From NCBI GenBank assembly GCA_913049565.1, contig CAJWZG010000062.1:1-12272 (forward strand): DNA of 12,272 bases, read 5' to 3'. Source of the DNA: an uncultured Gammaproteobacteria bacterium. Lineage in GTDB: Bacteria; Pseudomonadota; Gammaproteobacteria; Pseudomonadales; Azotimanducaceae_A. The notes beneath the pieces are model-generated. The model saw only the letters and a list, made by a program, of their open reading frames with translations, ran no database searches and was not told where the DNA came from. Both the position numbers and the translations under genes were made by a program. Below, in pieces: positions 1-6,511 of this stretch. Numbering within the stretch: position 1 is the stretch's first letter; the number at the start of each line of letters is the position of its first letter.

Positions 1-1
1 C

Positions 2-1030
2 ACCTACCTGTTAGCCAAGCGCATGATCGAAGCTGGCGCTTGTGCAATCCAGATTGAAAACCAAGTCTCCGACGCCAAGCAGTGCGGACACCAAGCTGGC
101 AAGGTGACCGTACCTCACGAGGACTTTGTTTCCAAGATCAACGCCGTGCGTTACGCCTTCTTAGAGCTCGGTATCGACAACGGTATTATTGTTGCCCGCA
201 CCGACTCGTTGGGTGCTGGCCTCACCCAGAAGGTGCCGGTATCGATTCAAGCCGGCGACCTTGGCAGCAAGTACAACGAATTCCTTGATACAGAAATCAT
301 CGAAGACGTTTCTGAACTGCAAGACGGCGACATCACCATTCGGGCCAACGGCAAACTGGCCAAGCCAAAGCGCTTGGATAACGGTTTGTACGCATTCAAA
401 GAAGACACAGGCTTCGACCGCGTTGTCCTCGACTGCATCACGAGCTTAGAGCACGGCGCTGACCTTCTATGGATCGAAACCGAAAAGCCGAACGTTGAGC
501 AAATCGCAGCCATGGTTAACGCCATTCGTGAAGTTCGACCAGAAGCAAAATTGGTGTACAACAACTCACCGTCATTTAACTGGACGCTGAAATTTCGCGA
601 GCAGGTTTACGGAGAATGGCAGGCCGCTGGCAAAGACCTGTCGGCCTACCCAGACCCAGCAGTAAACCCCATGGGACTGATGGATGAGGCGATTGACGGC
701 ACAGATTTGTCTGACGCGGCTGATGCTCTTGTGCGAACCTTCCAAGCTGATGCAGCGCGCGAAGCTGGCATCTTTCACCACCTGATTACGCTACCGACCT
801 ACCACACAGCAGCACTGTCTACCGACGTGCTGTCTGAAGGTTACTTCGGTGACTTAGGCATGCTCGCCTACGTGCGCGATGTTCAGCGTCAGGAAATTCG
901 CAAGAACCTTGCTTCTGTGAAGCACCAAGATCTAGCTGGCTCAAACGTGGGCGATGACCACAAAGAGTACTTCCTGGGTGAAAAAGCCCTGTTAGCTGGT
1001 GGTACCGCTAACACGATGAATCAGTTCTAA
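2..1030 (+). CDS. aceA: Isocitrate lyase, 3' part (5' end outside window)
   Basis: This enzyme splits isocitrate into glyoxylate and succinate, the first step of the glyoxylate shunt, in the cytoplasm. The reading frame is open from base 2, so 342 residues are visible and the start lies upstream of the window. The active-site loop is seen as KQCGH (visible residues 26-30, catalytic Cys28). It is followed by the conserved ARTDSLGAG, NNSPSFNW and LPTYHTAALS segments. About 312 residues follow the catalytic Cys, which fits the long form of roughly 530 residues known from Pseudomonas and Acinetobacter rather than the 434-residue E. coli form. KQCGH in place of KKCGH is normal for that long form. 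The gene is followed by a strong terminator and no co-directional partner, so it is probably the last or only gene of its unit. No truncation is seen apart from the window edge. Confidence 0.97.
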   Translation, partial: TYLLAKRMIEAGACAIQIENQVSDAKQCGHQAGKVTVPHEDFVSKINAVRYAFLELGIDNGIIVARTDSLGAGLTQKVPVSIQAGDLGSKYNEFLDTEIIEDVSELQDGDITIRANGKLAKPKRLDNGLYAFKEDTGFDRVVLDCITSLEHGADLLWIETEKPNVEQIAAMVNAIREVRPEAKLVYNNSPSFNWTLKFREQVYGEWQAAGKDLSAYPDPAVNPMGLMDEAIDGTDLSDAADALVRTFQADAAREAGIFHHLITLPTYHTAALSTDVLSEGYFGDLGMLAYVRDVQRQEIRKNLASVKHQDLAGSNVGDDHKEYFLGEKALLAGGTANTMNQF

Positions 1031-1061
1031 ACGGTTCAAAGTACCTAGCTTAGCTGGGCGA

Positions 1062-1089
1062 AAAAAAGGGCGGTTTACCGCCCTTTTTT
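1062..1089 (+). terminator. Rho-independent terminator after aceA, probably bidirectional
   Basis: A perfect hairpin begins 31 bases after the aceA stop. The 6-bp GC stem GGGCGG/CCGCCC has the loop TTTA and is flanked by A6 on the left and T6 on the right, so both strands show a GC stem followed by a T tract. It would end aceA transcription. It would also end the minus-strand lipoprotein pseudogene that points toward it and stops about 26 bases away. Confidence 0.93.
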
Positions 1090-1114
1090 GTCGGGAGAAA
1101 TCCTGCCCGCTGAA

Positions 1115-1511
1115 TTAGCAACCCAATATCAAGCTAAACCTGTTATCCCGCCTCTCTGTTTCCAGCGCACCTTTCCGCTGCGCTTGTTCGCTCATTGCCT
1201 TCGTATTGCGCTCTGAGGATCGCGAGGCGCGTAGCGGTCTCTTCGTTGCCATCCATCATGAATAGAGCTGGGGCAAAGAGAAGAGCACTGGTACAGCCCC
1301 ACGCCTGATATTTTTTGCGTGCCGAGCGCGGCTGACCTGTTGCCTGAAGAACCTAGTCTCGGATATTGACGCGCTCCACTGCGATCTCTTCACATGTTAA
1401 TCCAACATAAGCCTAATCAGGTTAAACAACGGCCATGATATCCTCCGGATTCGAGGCGCAACCAGCGGCAAACAAAAGGGAAAGAACCAAGGGTGTGTCT
1501 AATTTCGTCAC
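1115..1511 (-). pseudogene. Decayed small lipoprotein gene (nonsense mutations plus frameshift)
   Basis: Read on the minus strand from GTG at 1511, the frame starts MTKLDTPLVLSLLFAAGCAS, a short lipoprotein signal peptide with an AAGC lipobox, then NPEDI. An AGAAGG ribosome site lies 5 bases before the GTG. The frame is interrupted by TAA (1424-1422), TAG (1415-1413) and TAG (1355-1353). Between and after the stops it still reads as protein: GLTCEEIAVERVNI, then ATGQ, then ALLFAPALFMMDGNEE and LAILRAQYEGNE. A one-base shift near 1190 then restores EQAQRKGAL in the next frame, ending at TAA 1117-1115. From recall, this matches a widespread uncharacterised small lipoprotein family of about 110-130 residues with the order C-A-S-x-P-E-x-I, 14 residues, Cys, TGQ, a hydrophobic LLFxPALF stretch and LxxLKGEYEA. 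The spacing from PEDI to the next Cys equals that family's, so the stops look like point changes. Function of the family is unknown. At most a 29-residue truncated lipoprotein could be made. Confidence 0.72.
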
Positions 1512-1542
1512 AGACGCCTTCTAAGCGTGAACATTTATCAAC

Positions 1543-1852
1543 TCAATCACCAGTGCCGAGAGTAGTTACGGGAACTTGCCACAGATGCCCAATTTGCTGA
1601 ACGGCCCAAAAGACCTGACGAGCCGAGTCAGGCGACACAATGCTGCCTAGATGCTGCGCAACAGCCGCTGCCGAAGCGCTCTCCCAGAACTGCGTAAAGC
1701 CGGTACCCACAGTCAAGCTTGGTTTCATTGGCTGATCATCCTCGTGCGAGAGTCATGCCGCCCATCAACAGGCCTCCTAGCGCACTAACAGCGGTCGCCG
1801 AAGCTCCTTTCTCCATTGGCTCATCTGCCCACACTTTGGCAACATGCGTGAC
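1543..1852 (-). other. Gene-free stretch with possible decayed regulator remnant
   Basis: No intact gene is evident between the lipoprotein pseudogene and the TPP-enzyme gene. On the minus strand, an open frame from 1852 to a TGA at 1738-1736 contains MEKGASATAVSALGG followed by LLMGGMTLARG. This resembles the C-terminal helix of TetR-family repressors (typically ..ATLSALVGALxLARAVDD..). One frame over, the reading continues with DDQPM into a 61-codon frame (1728-1543) that has no recognisable family and no convincing ribosome site. A frameshifted, decayed TetR-type regulator is possible, but the N-terminal HTH is not visible. The promoter for the downstream TPP gene must lie here or further upstream, but no clear -35/-10 pair was found. 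Confidence 0.25.
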
Positions 1853-1858
1853 TCACTT

Positions 1859-1867
1859 GGAGGAGAG
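1859..1867 (+). promoter_or_regulatory. Strong ribosome binding site deciding the TPP-enzyme start
   Basis: GGAGGAGAG lies 4 bases before ATG 1872. This near-consensus Shine-Dalgarno selects ATG 1872 over the in-frame ATG 153 bases upstream at 1719, whose extra 51 residues (Pro/Arg/Ala-rich) do not resemble the family N-terminus. Confidence 0.88.
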
Positions 1868-1871
1868 ACCT

Positions 1872-3515
1872 ATGAATGTTGTAGACGCTATTGCTCACGC
1901 GATGAAGGCCGAAGGGATCGATATGCTGTTTGCCTATCCGGTGAATCCGCTGATCGAGGCTGCTGCGAAATTGGATATTCGTACCGTTATTGTTCGCCAA
2001 GAACGCATTGGCCTGCATATGGCGGATGCTTATTCACGACTTTCCTCTGGCGACAAAATCGGGGTCTTCTGCATGCAGCATGGTCCCGGAGCCGAGAACG
2101 CTTTTGGTGGTGTGGCTCAGGCCTATTCCGAGTCGGTACCGATCTTAGTGATCCCAGCTGGCTACCCGCGCCGGTTAGCCCACTACTATCCAAACTTTAA
2201 CTCCACTTTAAATATGCAGCACATTACTAAGTGGGCTGAACCTATAACCATGGGTAAAGCTGCACCCGAAGTGCTGCGGCGCGCCTTCTTCCAGCTGCGC
2301 AACGGCCGACCCGGACCCGTAATGCTCGAAGTACCACTGGATGTGATGAACGAAGAAGTGCCTGAAAACTGGGCCTATGTACCTTCCTTTAGCGCGAAGT
2401 CGGGACCAGCACCTGACGATGTGGTGGCGGCAGCCAAGGCTCTAGCCAGCGCAGAGCGGCCGGTGATTTACGCAGGGCAAGGTGTGCACTACGCCAAGGC
2501 ATGGGATGAACTAAAGACGCTGGCGGAAACTTGGAACATTCCTGTCACCACCAGTATTGAAGGCAAGAGCGCATTTCCTGAAAACCATCCGCTCTCGCTG
2601 GGTAGTGGTGGCCGCGCCAACTCGCGTCAAGTGAAGCACTATCTGAACAAGGCCGATGTGATCTTCGGCGTTGGCGTCTCCTTCGCGTTAACGGCATTCG
2701 GCGTACCCATGCCAGCCAACAAAGACGGCTCGAAAACGTTGATCCACGCCACGTTGGATCCTATGGATTTGAACAAAGACGTACCTGTTCAGTATGGCTT
2801 AATCGGCGACGCCAAACTGACCTTGCAGGCGTTAAGCGCTGAAATGGAGAACCATTCCAAGGTGCCTGCGGAGCAACGTGCAAGCGAGCCGGAAAAAATT
2901 GAGGCTATTCGCGCCGAGTGGCGTAACGAATGGCTACCCAAACTCACCAACAACGACACGCCTATTAACGCCTATCGCGTCATCGCTGAACTGGATCGGC
3001 TGGTAGATAAAGACAACGTAATCATTACGCACGATGCGGGTAGCCCGAGAGATCAAATCACGCCGTTTTGGGAATCTACCTCCCCGCTGTCTTACATTGG
3101 TTGGGGCAAAACCACCCAGCTAGGCTACGGTCTTGGCCTCGCTATGGGAGCCAAGCTGGCGGCGCCAGAAAAACTCTGCATCAACGTCTGGGGAGATGCT
3201 GCCATCGGTTTCACGGGAATGGACTTTGAGACCGCTGTGCGCGAGAACATTCCGATTCTATCAATTTTGTTCAACAACTTTTCCATGGCGATTGAGATAC
3301 CGATCATGCCCGTGTCACAAGAGAAGTACGGGGCGATCGAGATTTCAGGTAACTATGCTGACATGGCAAAAGCCTTTGGTGGTTATGGCGAGCGCATCAC
3401 CGATCCAAATGACATCGTAGCGGCACTAGAGCGCGGCATTGAGGCCACACGTAATGGTCAAGCGGTGTTACTGGAATTTATCACCAGCCAAGAAATCGAC
3501 ATTTCGAACGAATAA
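1872..3515 (+). CDS. Thiamine-diphosphate-dependent enzyme, IlvB-like superfamily
   Basis: A 547-residue cytoplasmic TPP enzyme of the acetolactate synthase/benzoylformate decarboxylase superfamily with the usual three domains. The N-terminal Pyr domain (about 1-165) carries the catalytic glutamate E44 in RQERIGLHMADAYSR, and HGPGAENAFGG. A central domain lies at about 190-320. In the C-terminal PP domain the cofactor motif is GDA (441-443), followed after the canonical spacing by N468-N469 in FNNFSM. GDA in place of GDG is a tolerated variant. The FAD-type acetolactate synthase signature (GTDAFQE) is missing: after VPILVIPAGYP the protein reads RRLAHYYPNFN. No regulatory ilvH subunit is nearby, so a branched-chain amino acid role is unlikely. 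A carboligase, decarboxylase or acyl-CoA lyase acting in catabolism is more likely; the substrate cannot be read from the sequence. The MDR reductase follows after 41 bases without a terminator, so the two are probably co-transcribed. Confidence 0.88.
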   Translation: MNVVDAIAHAMKAEGIDMLFAYPVNPLIEAAAKLDIRTVIVRQERIGLHMADAYSRLSSGDKIGVFCMQHGPGAENAFGGVAQAYSESVPILVIPAGYPRRLAHYYPNFNSTLNMQHITKWAEPITMGKAAPEVLRRAFFQLRNGRPGPVMLEVPLDVMNEEVPENWAYVPSFSAKSGPAPDDVVAAAKALASAERPVIYAGQGVHYAKAWDELKTLAETWNIPVTTSIEGKSAFPENHPLSLGSGGRANSRQVKHYLNKADVIFGVGVSFALTAFGVPMPANKDGSKTLIHATLDPMDLNKDVPVQYGLIGDAKLTLQALSAEMENHSKVPAEQRASEPEKIEAIRAEWRNEWLPKLTNNDTPINAYRVIAELDRLVDKDNVIITHDAGSPRDQITPFWESTSPLSYIGWGKTTQLGYGLGLAMGAKLAAPEKLCINVWGDAAIGFTGMDFETAVRENIPILSILFNNFSMAIEIPIMPVSQEKYGAIEISGNYADMAKAFGGYGERITDPNDIVAALERGIEATRNGQAVLLEFITSQEIDISNE

Positions 3516-3556
3516 CCCAACCACACAAACACAAATCATTAACCAAGAGAGTTCCT

Positions 3557-4552
3557 ATGAAAGCACGCGCTGTCGCCCTTAAGTCCCGCCCTGTTGGCAT
3601 GCCAAAAACCGATGATTTTGAGGTCATCGATATTGATGTCGCCCAGCCACAAGACGGCGAAATTCAGGTAAAAAATGTCTGTATGTCTGTCGACCCATAC
3701 ATGCGCGGGCGCATGTACGACCGCAAATCCTATGTGCCGCCTTTTCAAATTGGTGAGGTGCTGACCGGTGGCTGCATTGGTCAAGTTACCGCATCAGCCC
3801 ATCCAGACTTTAGTGAAGGCGACTATGTCTCGAGCAGCTGGGGCTGGCGTGAAGCTTTCACTGCGCCTGTAGCCGGGATTGAGCGCCTGGGCGAAATTGC
3901 GGCTGCTCCCTCCCAATACATCGGCGCGATCGGCATGCCGGGAATGACCGCCTACGCGGGGCTGCTCGAAGTAGGCGCCCTCAAAGACGGTGAGACGGTC
4001 TTTGTCTCCGGCGCTGCCGGTGCCGTTGGCAGCATTGTCGGACAGATTGCCAAAATTAAAGGCTGTACGGTCATTGGTAGCGCTGGCTCAGACGACAAAG
4101 CGCAGTTGCTCAAAGACGAGTTGGGCTTTGACTACGGATTTAACTACCGTGACGGCAGCATTGTAGGGCATCTCAAAGAGGCCGCTCCTGCGGGCATCGA
4201 CGTGTACTTCGACAACGTTGGCGCAGATCACCTGCAAGCCGCCATCATGTGTATGCGACCAAATGGCCGTATCCCTCTCTGCGGGGCCATAGCCACCTAC
4301 AACGATACCGAAGCACGCCCGGGGCCGAACAATCTGTCCATGGCCATCGGCCTAGGACTAACGCTGCGCGGCTTCATCGTGAGCAATTTTACGCATATGG
4401 CGCCGCAATTCCGGGCTGATATGGAGAAGTGGGTAGCCAGTGGCGAGGTCACGACAAAGGAAACCGTCTACGACGGAATTGACCAAGCGGCTGAAGCCTT
4501 TATCGGCCTGTTCACCGGGGCAAACACTGGCAAGATGATCGTTAACTTCTAG
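3557..4552 (+). CDS. NADP-dependent zinc-free MDR oxidoreductase (CurA/prostaglandin-reductase type)
   Basis: A 331-residue enzyme of the medium-chain dehydrogenase/reductase superfamily that probably reduces the C=C bond of alpha,beta-unsaturated ketones or aldehydes with NADPH. The N-terminal catalytic fold contains the subfamily hallmark VDPYMRGRM (about 46-54). The Rossmann motif GAAGAVG (152-158), followed by SIVGQIAKIKGCTVIGSAG, binds the nucleotide. FDNVGADHLQAA and CGAIATYN are further family segments, and the protein ends GKMIVNF as is typical. Zinc ligands are absent. Length is close to E. coli CurA (345). An AAGAGAG ribosome site lies before the ATG. It follows the TPP enzyme at 41 bases in the same direction, which suggests one operon; the pair could make and then reduce an unsaturated carbonyl product, but that is inference. 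A 12-base palindrome GGCGGGCCCGCC overlaps the stop codon but has no loop or T tract. Confidence 0.92.
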   Translation: MKARAVALKSRPVGMPKTDDFEVIDIDVAQPQDGEIQVKNVCMSVDPYMRGRMYDRKSYVPPFQIGEVLTGGCIGQVTASAHPDFSEGDYVSSSWGWREAFTAPVAGIERLGEIAAAPSQYIGAIGMPGMTAYAGLLEVGALKDGETVFVSGAAGAVGSIVGQIAKIKGCTVIGSAGSDDKAQLLKDELGFDYGFNYRDGSIVGHLKEAAPAGIDVYFDNVGADHLQAAIMCMRPNGRIPLCGAIATYNDTEARPGPNNLSMAIGLGLTLRGFIVSNFTHMAPQFRADMEKWVASGEVTTKETVYDGIDQAAEAFIGLFTGANTGKMIVNF

Positions 4553-4583
4553 GCGGGCCCGCCACTGCCGCACCAGCATTTGG

Positions 4584-4612
4584 TTTACAGCGAGCTCACC
4601 GCCAACCATAAT
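4584..4612 (+). promoter_or_regulatory. Sigma-70 promoter of the HTH-nucleotidyltransferase module
   Basis: TTTACA (4584-4589) and CATAAT (4607-4612) each match consensus at five of six positions and are separated by exactly 17 bases. Transcription would start near 4619, giving a leader of about 26 bases before ATG 4645. The -10 box lies inside the left dyad of the operator palindrome, so a repressor bound there would block polymerase directly. Confidence 0.75.
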
Positions 4613-4638
4613 GGTATTCAATTGAATACCATTATGGT
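4605..4638. promoter_or_regulatory. Perfect 34-bp palindrome made of two operator dyads
   Basis: Two 17-base arms (4605-4621 and 4622-4638) are exact reverse complements with no spacer. Each arm contains its own dyad: ACCATAATGGT (4605-4615) and ACCATTATGGT (4628-4638). They are separated by ATTCAATTGAAT, which is also palindromic. Dyad centres are 23 bases apart, about two helical turns, so two dimers could sit on nearly the same face of the helix. The right dyad ends 6 bases before the HTH start codon and lies in the predicted leader. The HTH protein encoded next is the obvious candidate ligand, giving autorepression. Confidence 0.8.
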
Positions 4639-4644
4639 GCGATA

Positions 4645-4992
4645 ATGAACGATCCCTCACAAGCTTGGGCCTGCGTCCTACTGCGCAGTGCCTGGCAGGA
4701 CAGCGGCCTAAGCCTGCGCCAGTTGGCTAGGCAAGCGCACACCTCCCATGCCACGCTTAGTGCCTACATGAAAGGCAGCAAGGATCCGAGCACCAGTACC
4801 CTTGAGCGCATCATTGCGGCTTGCGGCTACACCATGGACATTGATCTGCGGCCTCGCATTCGGTTCAGTAACGGAGTGCCGCGCGGAGAGGAGCTAGCCG
4901 ATGCACTGACTCTGGCAGAGCAATTCCCTGCGCGACATAAAACCAAGCTGGCCGTACCTGTTTTTCACAAAGGCGTTAGTGCGCGGCGATGA
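4645..4992 (+). CDS. XRE-type helix-turn-helix protein, probable antitoxin/autorepressor
   Basis: A 115-residue DNA-binding protein. An XRE/Cro-type HTH occupies about residues 9-62: VLLRSAWQDSGLSLRQLAR, then the recognition-helix region TSHATLSAYMKGSKDPS and LERIIAACGY. The basic C-terminal tail (RGEELADALTLAEQFP and the last 20 residues with several Lys, Arg and His) could be the part that binds the partner. Its last four bases (ATGA, 4989-4992) overlap the start of the nucleotidyltransferase, a translational coupling typical of toxin-antitoxin pairs. ATG 4645 is fixed by the operator palindrome ending just upstream and by the promoter; the ribosome site is weak (GGTG, 5 bases away). The protein probably represses its own promoter through the twin dyads and neutralises the partner. 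The antitoxin role is inferred from gene order, not from a recognised antitoxin domain. Confidence 0.85.
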   Translation: MNDPSQAWACVLLRSAWQDSGLSLRQLARQAHTSHATLSAYMKGSKDPSTSTLERIIAACGYTMDIDLRPRIRFSNGVPRGEELADALTLAEQFPARHKTKLAVPVFHKGVSARR

Positions 4993-5531
4993 ACCTTGTT
5001 GAAAAAATACGCGTTTGCCATGAAGCGTTGGCAGCTGCCGAAGTGCCGCATGCCTTTGGAGGTGCCCTCGCCCTCGCTTGGTGCACGGGTAGTGCCCGAG
5101 GCACCATCGATATCGATGTAAATCTTTTCGTCGGCAAGCAGCAGATTGAATCTGTTTTGGCCGCTCTGCCCGAAGATGTCCGTTGGACTCAAACCGACCT
5201 CAAACGGTTGAAGCGCGATCTACAACACCGGCTATGGTGGGATAACACGCCACTGGACGTTTTCTTCAACAGTACCGATTACCATCATGGTCTGTTGGAA
5301 AGAATTCATTGGGAAGACTTTGCTGAAACCAAAATACCCTTCATCAGCTGCCAGGATCTGGCGGTATTCAAAGTATTTTTCAACCGCACCAAGGATTGGG
5401 CAGATTTGGAGGCCATGCATGAGGCGGCCACATTAGATGTAACCTTTGTCAGCGATGTTATCCGAAAATACTTGGGCGAGAATGACCATCGGCTTCAGCG
5501 CCTTGCGGAGATCGCCAACGGTCGTTCCTAG
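4989..5531 (+). CDS. Nucleotidyltransferase, AbiEii/MenT-like putative toxin
   Basis: A 180-residue protein with the polymerase-beta-type nucleotidyltransferase fold. GG (24-25) and GSARGTIDIDV carry R37 and the two metal-binding aspartates D41 and D43. A third acidic residue is D90 in TPLDVFF. The C-terminal part has the AbiEii/MenT-type pattern QDLAVFKVFFNRTKDWADL, with K128, R133, K135, D136 and D139. Relatives with this fold act as toxins; MenT enzymes of Mycobacterium tuberculosis add nucleotides to tRNA 3' ends. All expected catalytic residues are present, so the protein is probably active, but its target is not known. Translation is coupled to the upstream HTH gene by ATGA. Its TAG stop shares the palindrome CTAG with the stop of the convergent acyl-CoA dehydrogenase gene, leaving no space for a terminator. 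A house-keeping nucleotidyltransferase is a less likely alternative. Confidence 0.85.
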   Translation: MNLVEKIRVCHEALAAAEVPHAFGGALALAWCTGSARGTIDIDVNLFVGKQQIESVLAALPEDVRWTQTDLKRLKRDLQHRLWWDNTPLDVFFNSTDYHHGLLERIHWEDFAETKIPFISCQDLAVFKVFFNRTKDWADLEAMHEAATLDVTFVSDVIRKYLGENDHRLQRLAEIANGRS

Positions 5532-6490
5532 CTGCGCGTCGCGATATAGCCCCATACTTTATCAGCTCCGAGAGCCGCTAGATGCTGGCCGAGTTTGGTC
5601 TGCCAGTAAAACTCGTTACCCCATTCATCGCGCCATGCCCAAAGCCTACGGGTGAAGTGATGGAGTCGATGTTCGTAGGTATAGCCCATCGCGCCATGCA
5701 CCTGATGCACTTGTTCAGCAACAATGCCAACGGCCTCACCCACGCGGGCTTTAGCCGCTGCTACTTCTTGCTCAAAACGGTCTGTACCCATGGCGTCTAC
5801 GCCGGCATCAGCCGCGCGTTGCGAGGCAGCAACTTCTGTACCCACGACCGCCAGGGAATGCTGTATGGCTTGGAATTTACTGATTGAGCGTCCAAATTGG
5901 CTGCGCTCGGCTGCAAACTGCAAGCCCAGATCGAGCACTGCCTGTAGGCAACCTGCCATCAGATTTGCTCGCGCCAAGGCCATTTGGGCATACGGCGAAT
6001 CGGCTAGTTCAATGCGCCGGGTTAGTGCCCCAGTGATCATGGTGTCTCGGGCTTCGCCTGCCAGATTAGTGCCTTGCTCTCGGCTTATCGCTGCATCAAA
6101 CACACTGACTTCATTGCTGTCGGCTGCAACGCCAACCACTTGAGCCGCTTGGCGTCCCCAAGCCACTTGCACCAGAGAGTCTCCCGCTAGCGTACCAACA
6201 CTAGCAAAACCTTGAGGAGTCGCGTTGGTTCCTAGCCAATGATTCGCCAGCAATATTTCCGCCATCGGCAAGGGTGCGGCATAACGGCCACACACTTTCA
6301 GAAAGGCAAAAAGATCTTTTGTCTCAGTACCGCTGTTCTCGCCGCCTAGCTGATGAAATCCGTTTTCAACCAACTTTTGCCATAGCTCAATAGGAAAGGT
6401 GCCGTGCTCTGTCGCATCCCACAGGGCTTTATCGCAGTAGTCGGCAAAAATCTTTTCCGCGGTATCAACGATAAGTTGTGATGTATCCAT
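5528..6490 (-). CDS. Acyl-CoA dehydrogenase family protein, short (beta-type) subunit
   Basis: A 320-residue member of the acyl-CoA dehydrogenase family, shorter than the usual 380-400. The C-terminal helical domain is clear: AERSQFGRSISKFQAIQHSLA (about 194-214) and QVHGAMGYTYEHRLHHF (263-279), followed by RRLWAWRDEWG. The central beta domain is degenerate: the FAD-contacting (M)xEPxxGSD motif is absent, and no catalytic glutamate is evident at either known position. This is the pattern of the second subunit in alpha2-beta2 heterotetrameric dehydrogenases such as mycobacterial ChsE1-ChsE2 and ChsE4-ChsE5, which act on steroid side-chain CoA esters. The gene starts 22 bases after the end of the larger subunit gene and has an AAGGAAGG ribosome site before ATG 6490. 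It is unlikely to work alone. The substrate is not readable; a bulky or branched acyl-CoA is a reasonable guess. Confidence 0.9.
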   Translation of the reverse strand: MDTSQLIVDTAEKIFADYCDKALWDATEHGTFPIELWQKLVENGFHQLGGENSGTETKDLFAFLKVCGRYAAPLPMAEILLANHWLGTNATPQGFASVGTLAGDSLVQVAWGRQAAQVVGVAADSNEVSVFDAAISREQGTNLAGEARDTMITGALTRRIELADSPYAQMALARANLMAGCLQAVLDLGLQFAAERSQFGRSISKFQAIQHSLAVVGTEVAASQRAADAGVDAMGTDRFEQEVAAAKARVGEAVGIVAEQVHQVHGAMGYTYEHRLHHFTRRLWAWRDEWGNEFYWQTKLGQHLAALGADKVWGYIATRS

Positions 6491-6511
6491 GAACCTTCCT
6501 TACAGCAGTTC

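Noticed and set aside
1543..1728. 61-codon minus-strand frame as an intact small gene
   Set aside because: No recognisable family and no convincing ribosome site; it may be part of a decayed regulator, so it is listed only within the remnant region.
1719..1871. N-terminal 51-codon extension of the TPP enzyme from ATG 1719
   Set aside because: A strong GGAGGAGAG site lies just before ATG 1872, where the family N-terminus begins; the extension is Pro/Arg/Ala-rich without family similarity and overlaps the possible minus-strand remnant.
1872..3515. Annotation as acetolactate synthase (ilvB)
   Set aside because: The GTDAFQE segment and the YPGG motif are absent and no ilvH-like subunit is adjacent, so a specific ilvB call is not supported.
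4552..4563. GGCGGGCCCGCC palindrome at the MDR gene stop as a terminator
   Set aside because: It has no loop-forming spacer and no following T tract; it may be chance in GC-rich sequence.
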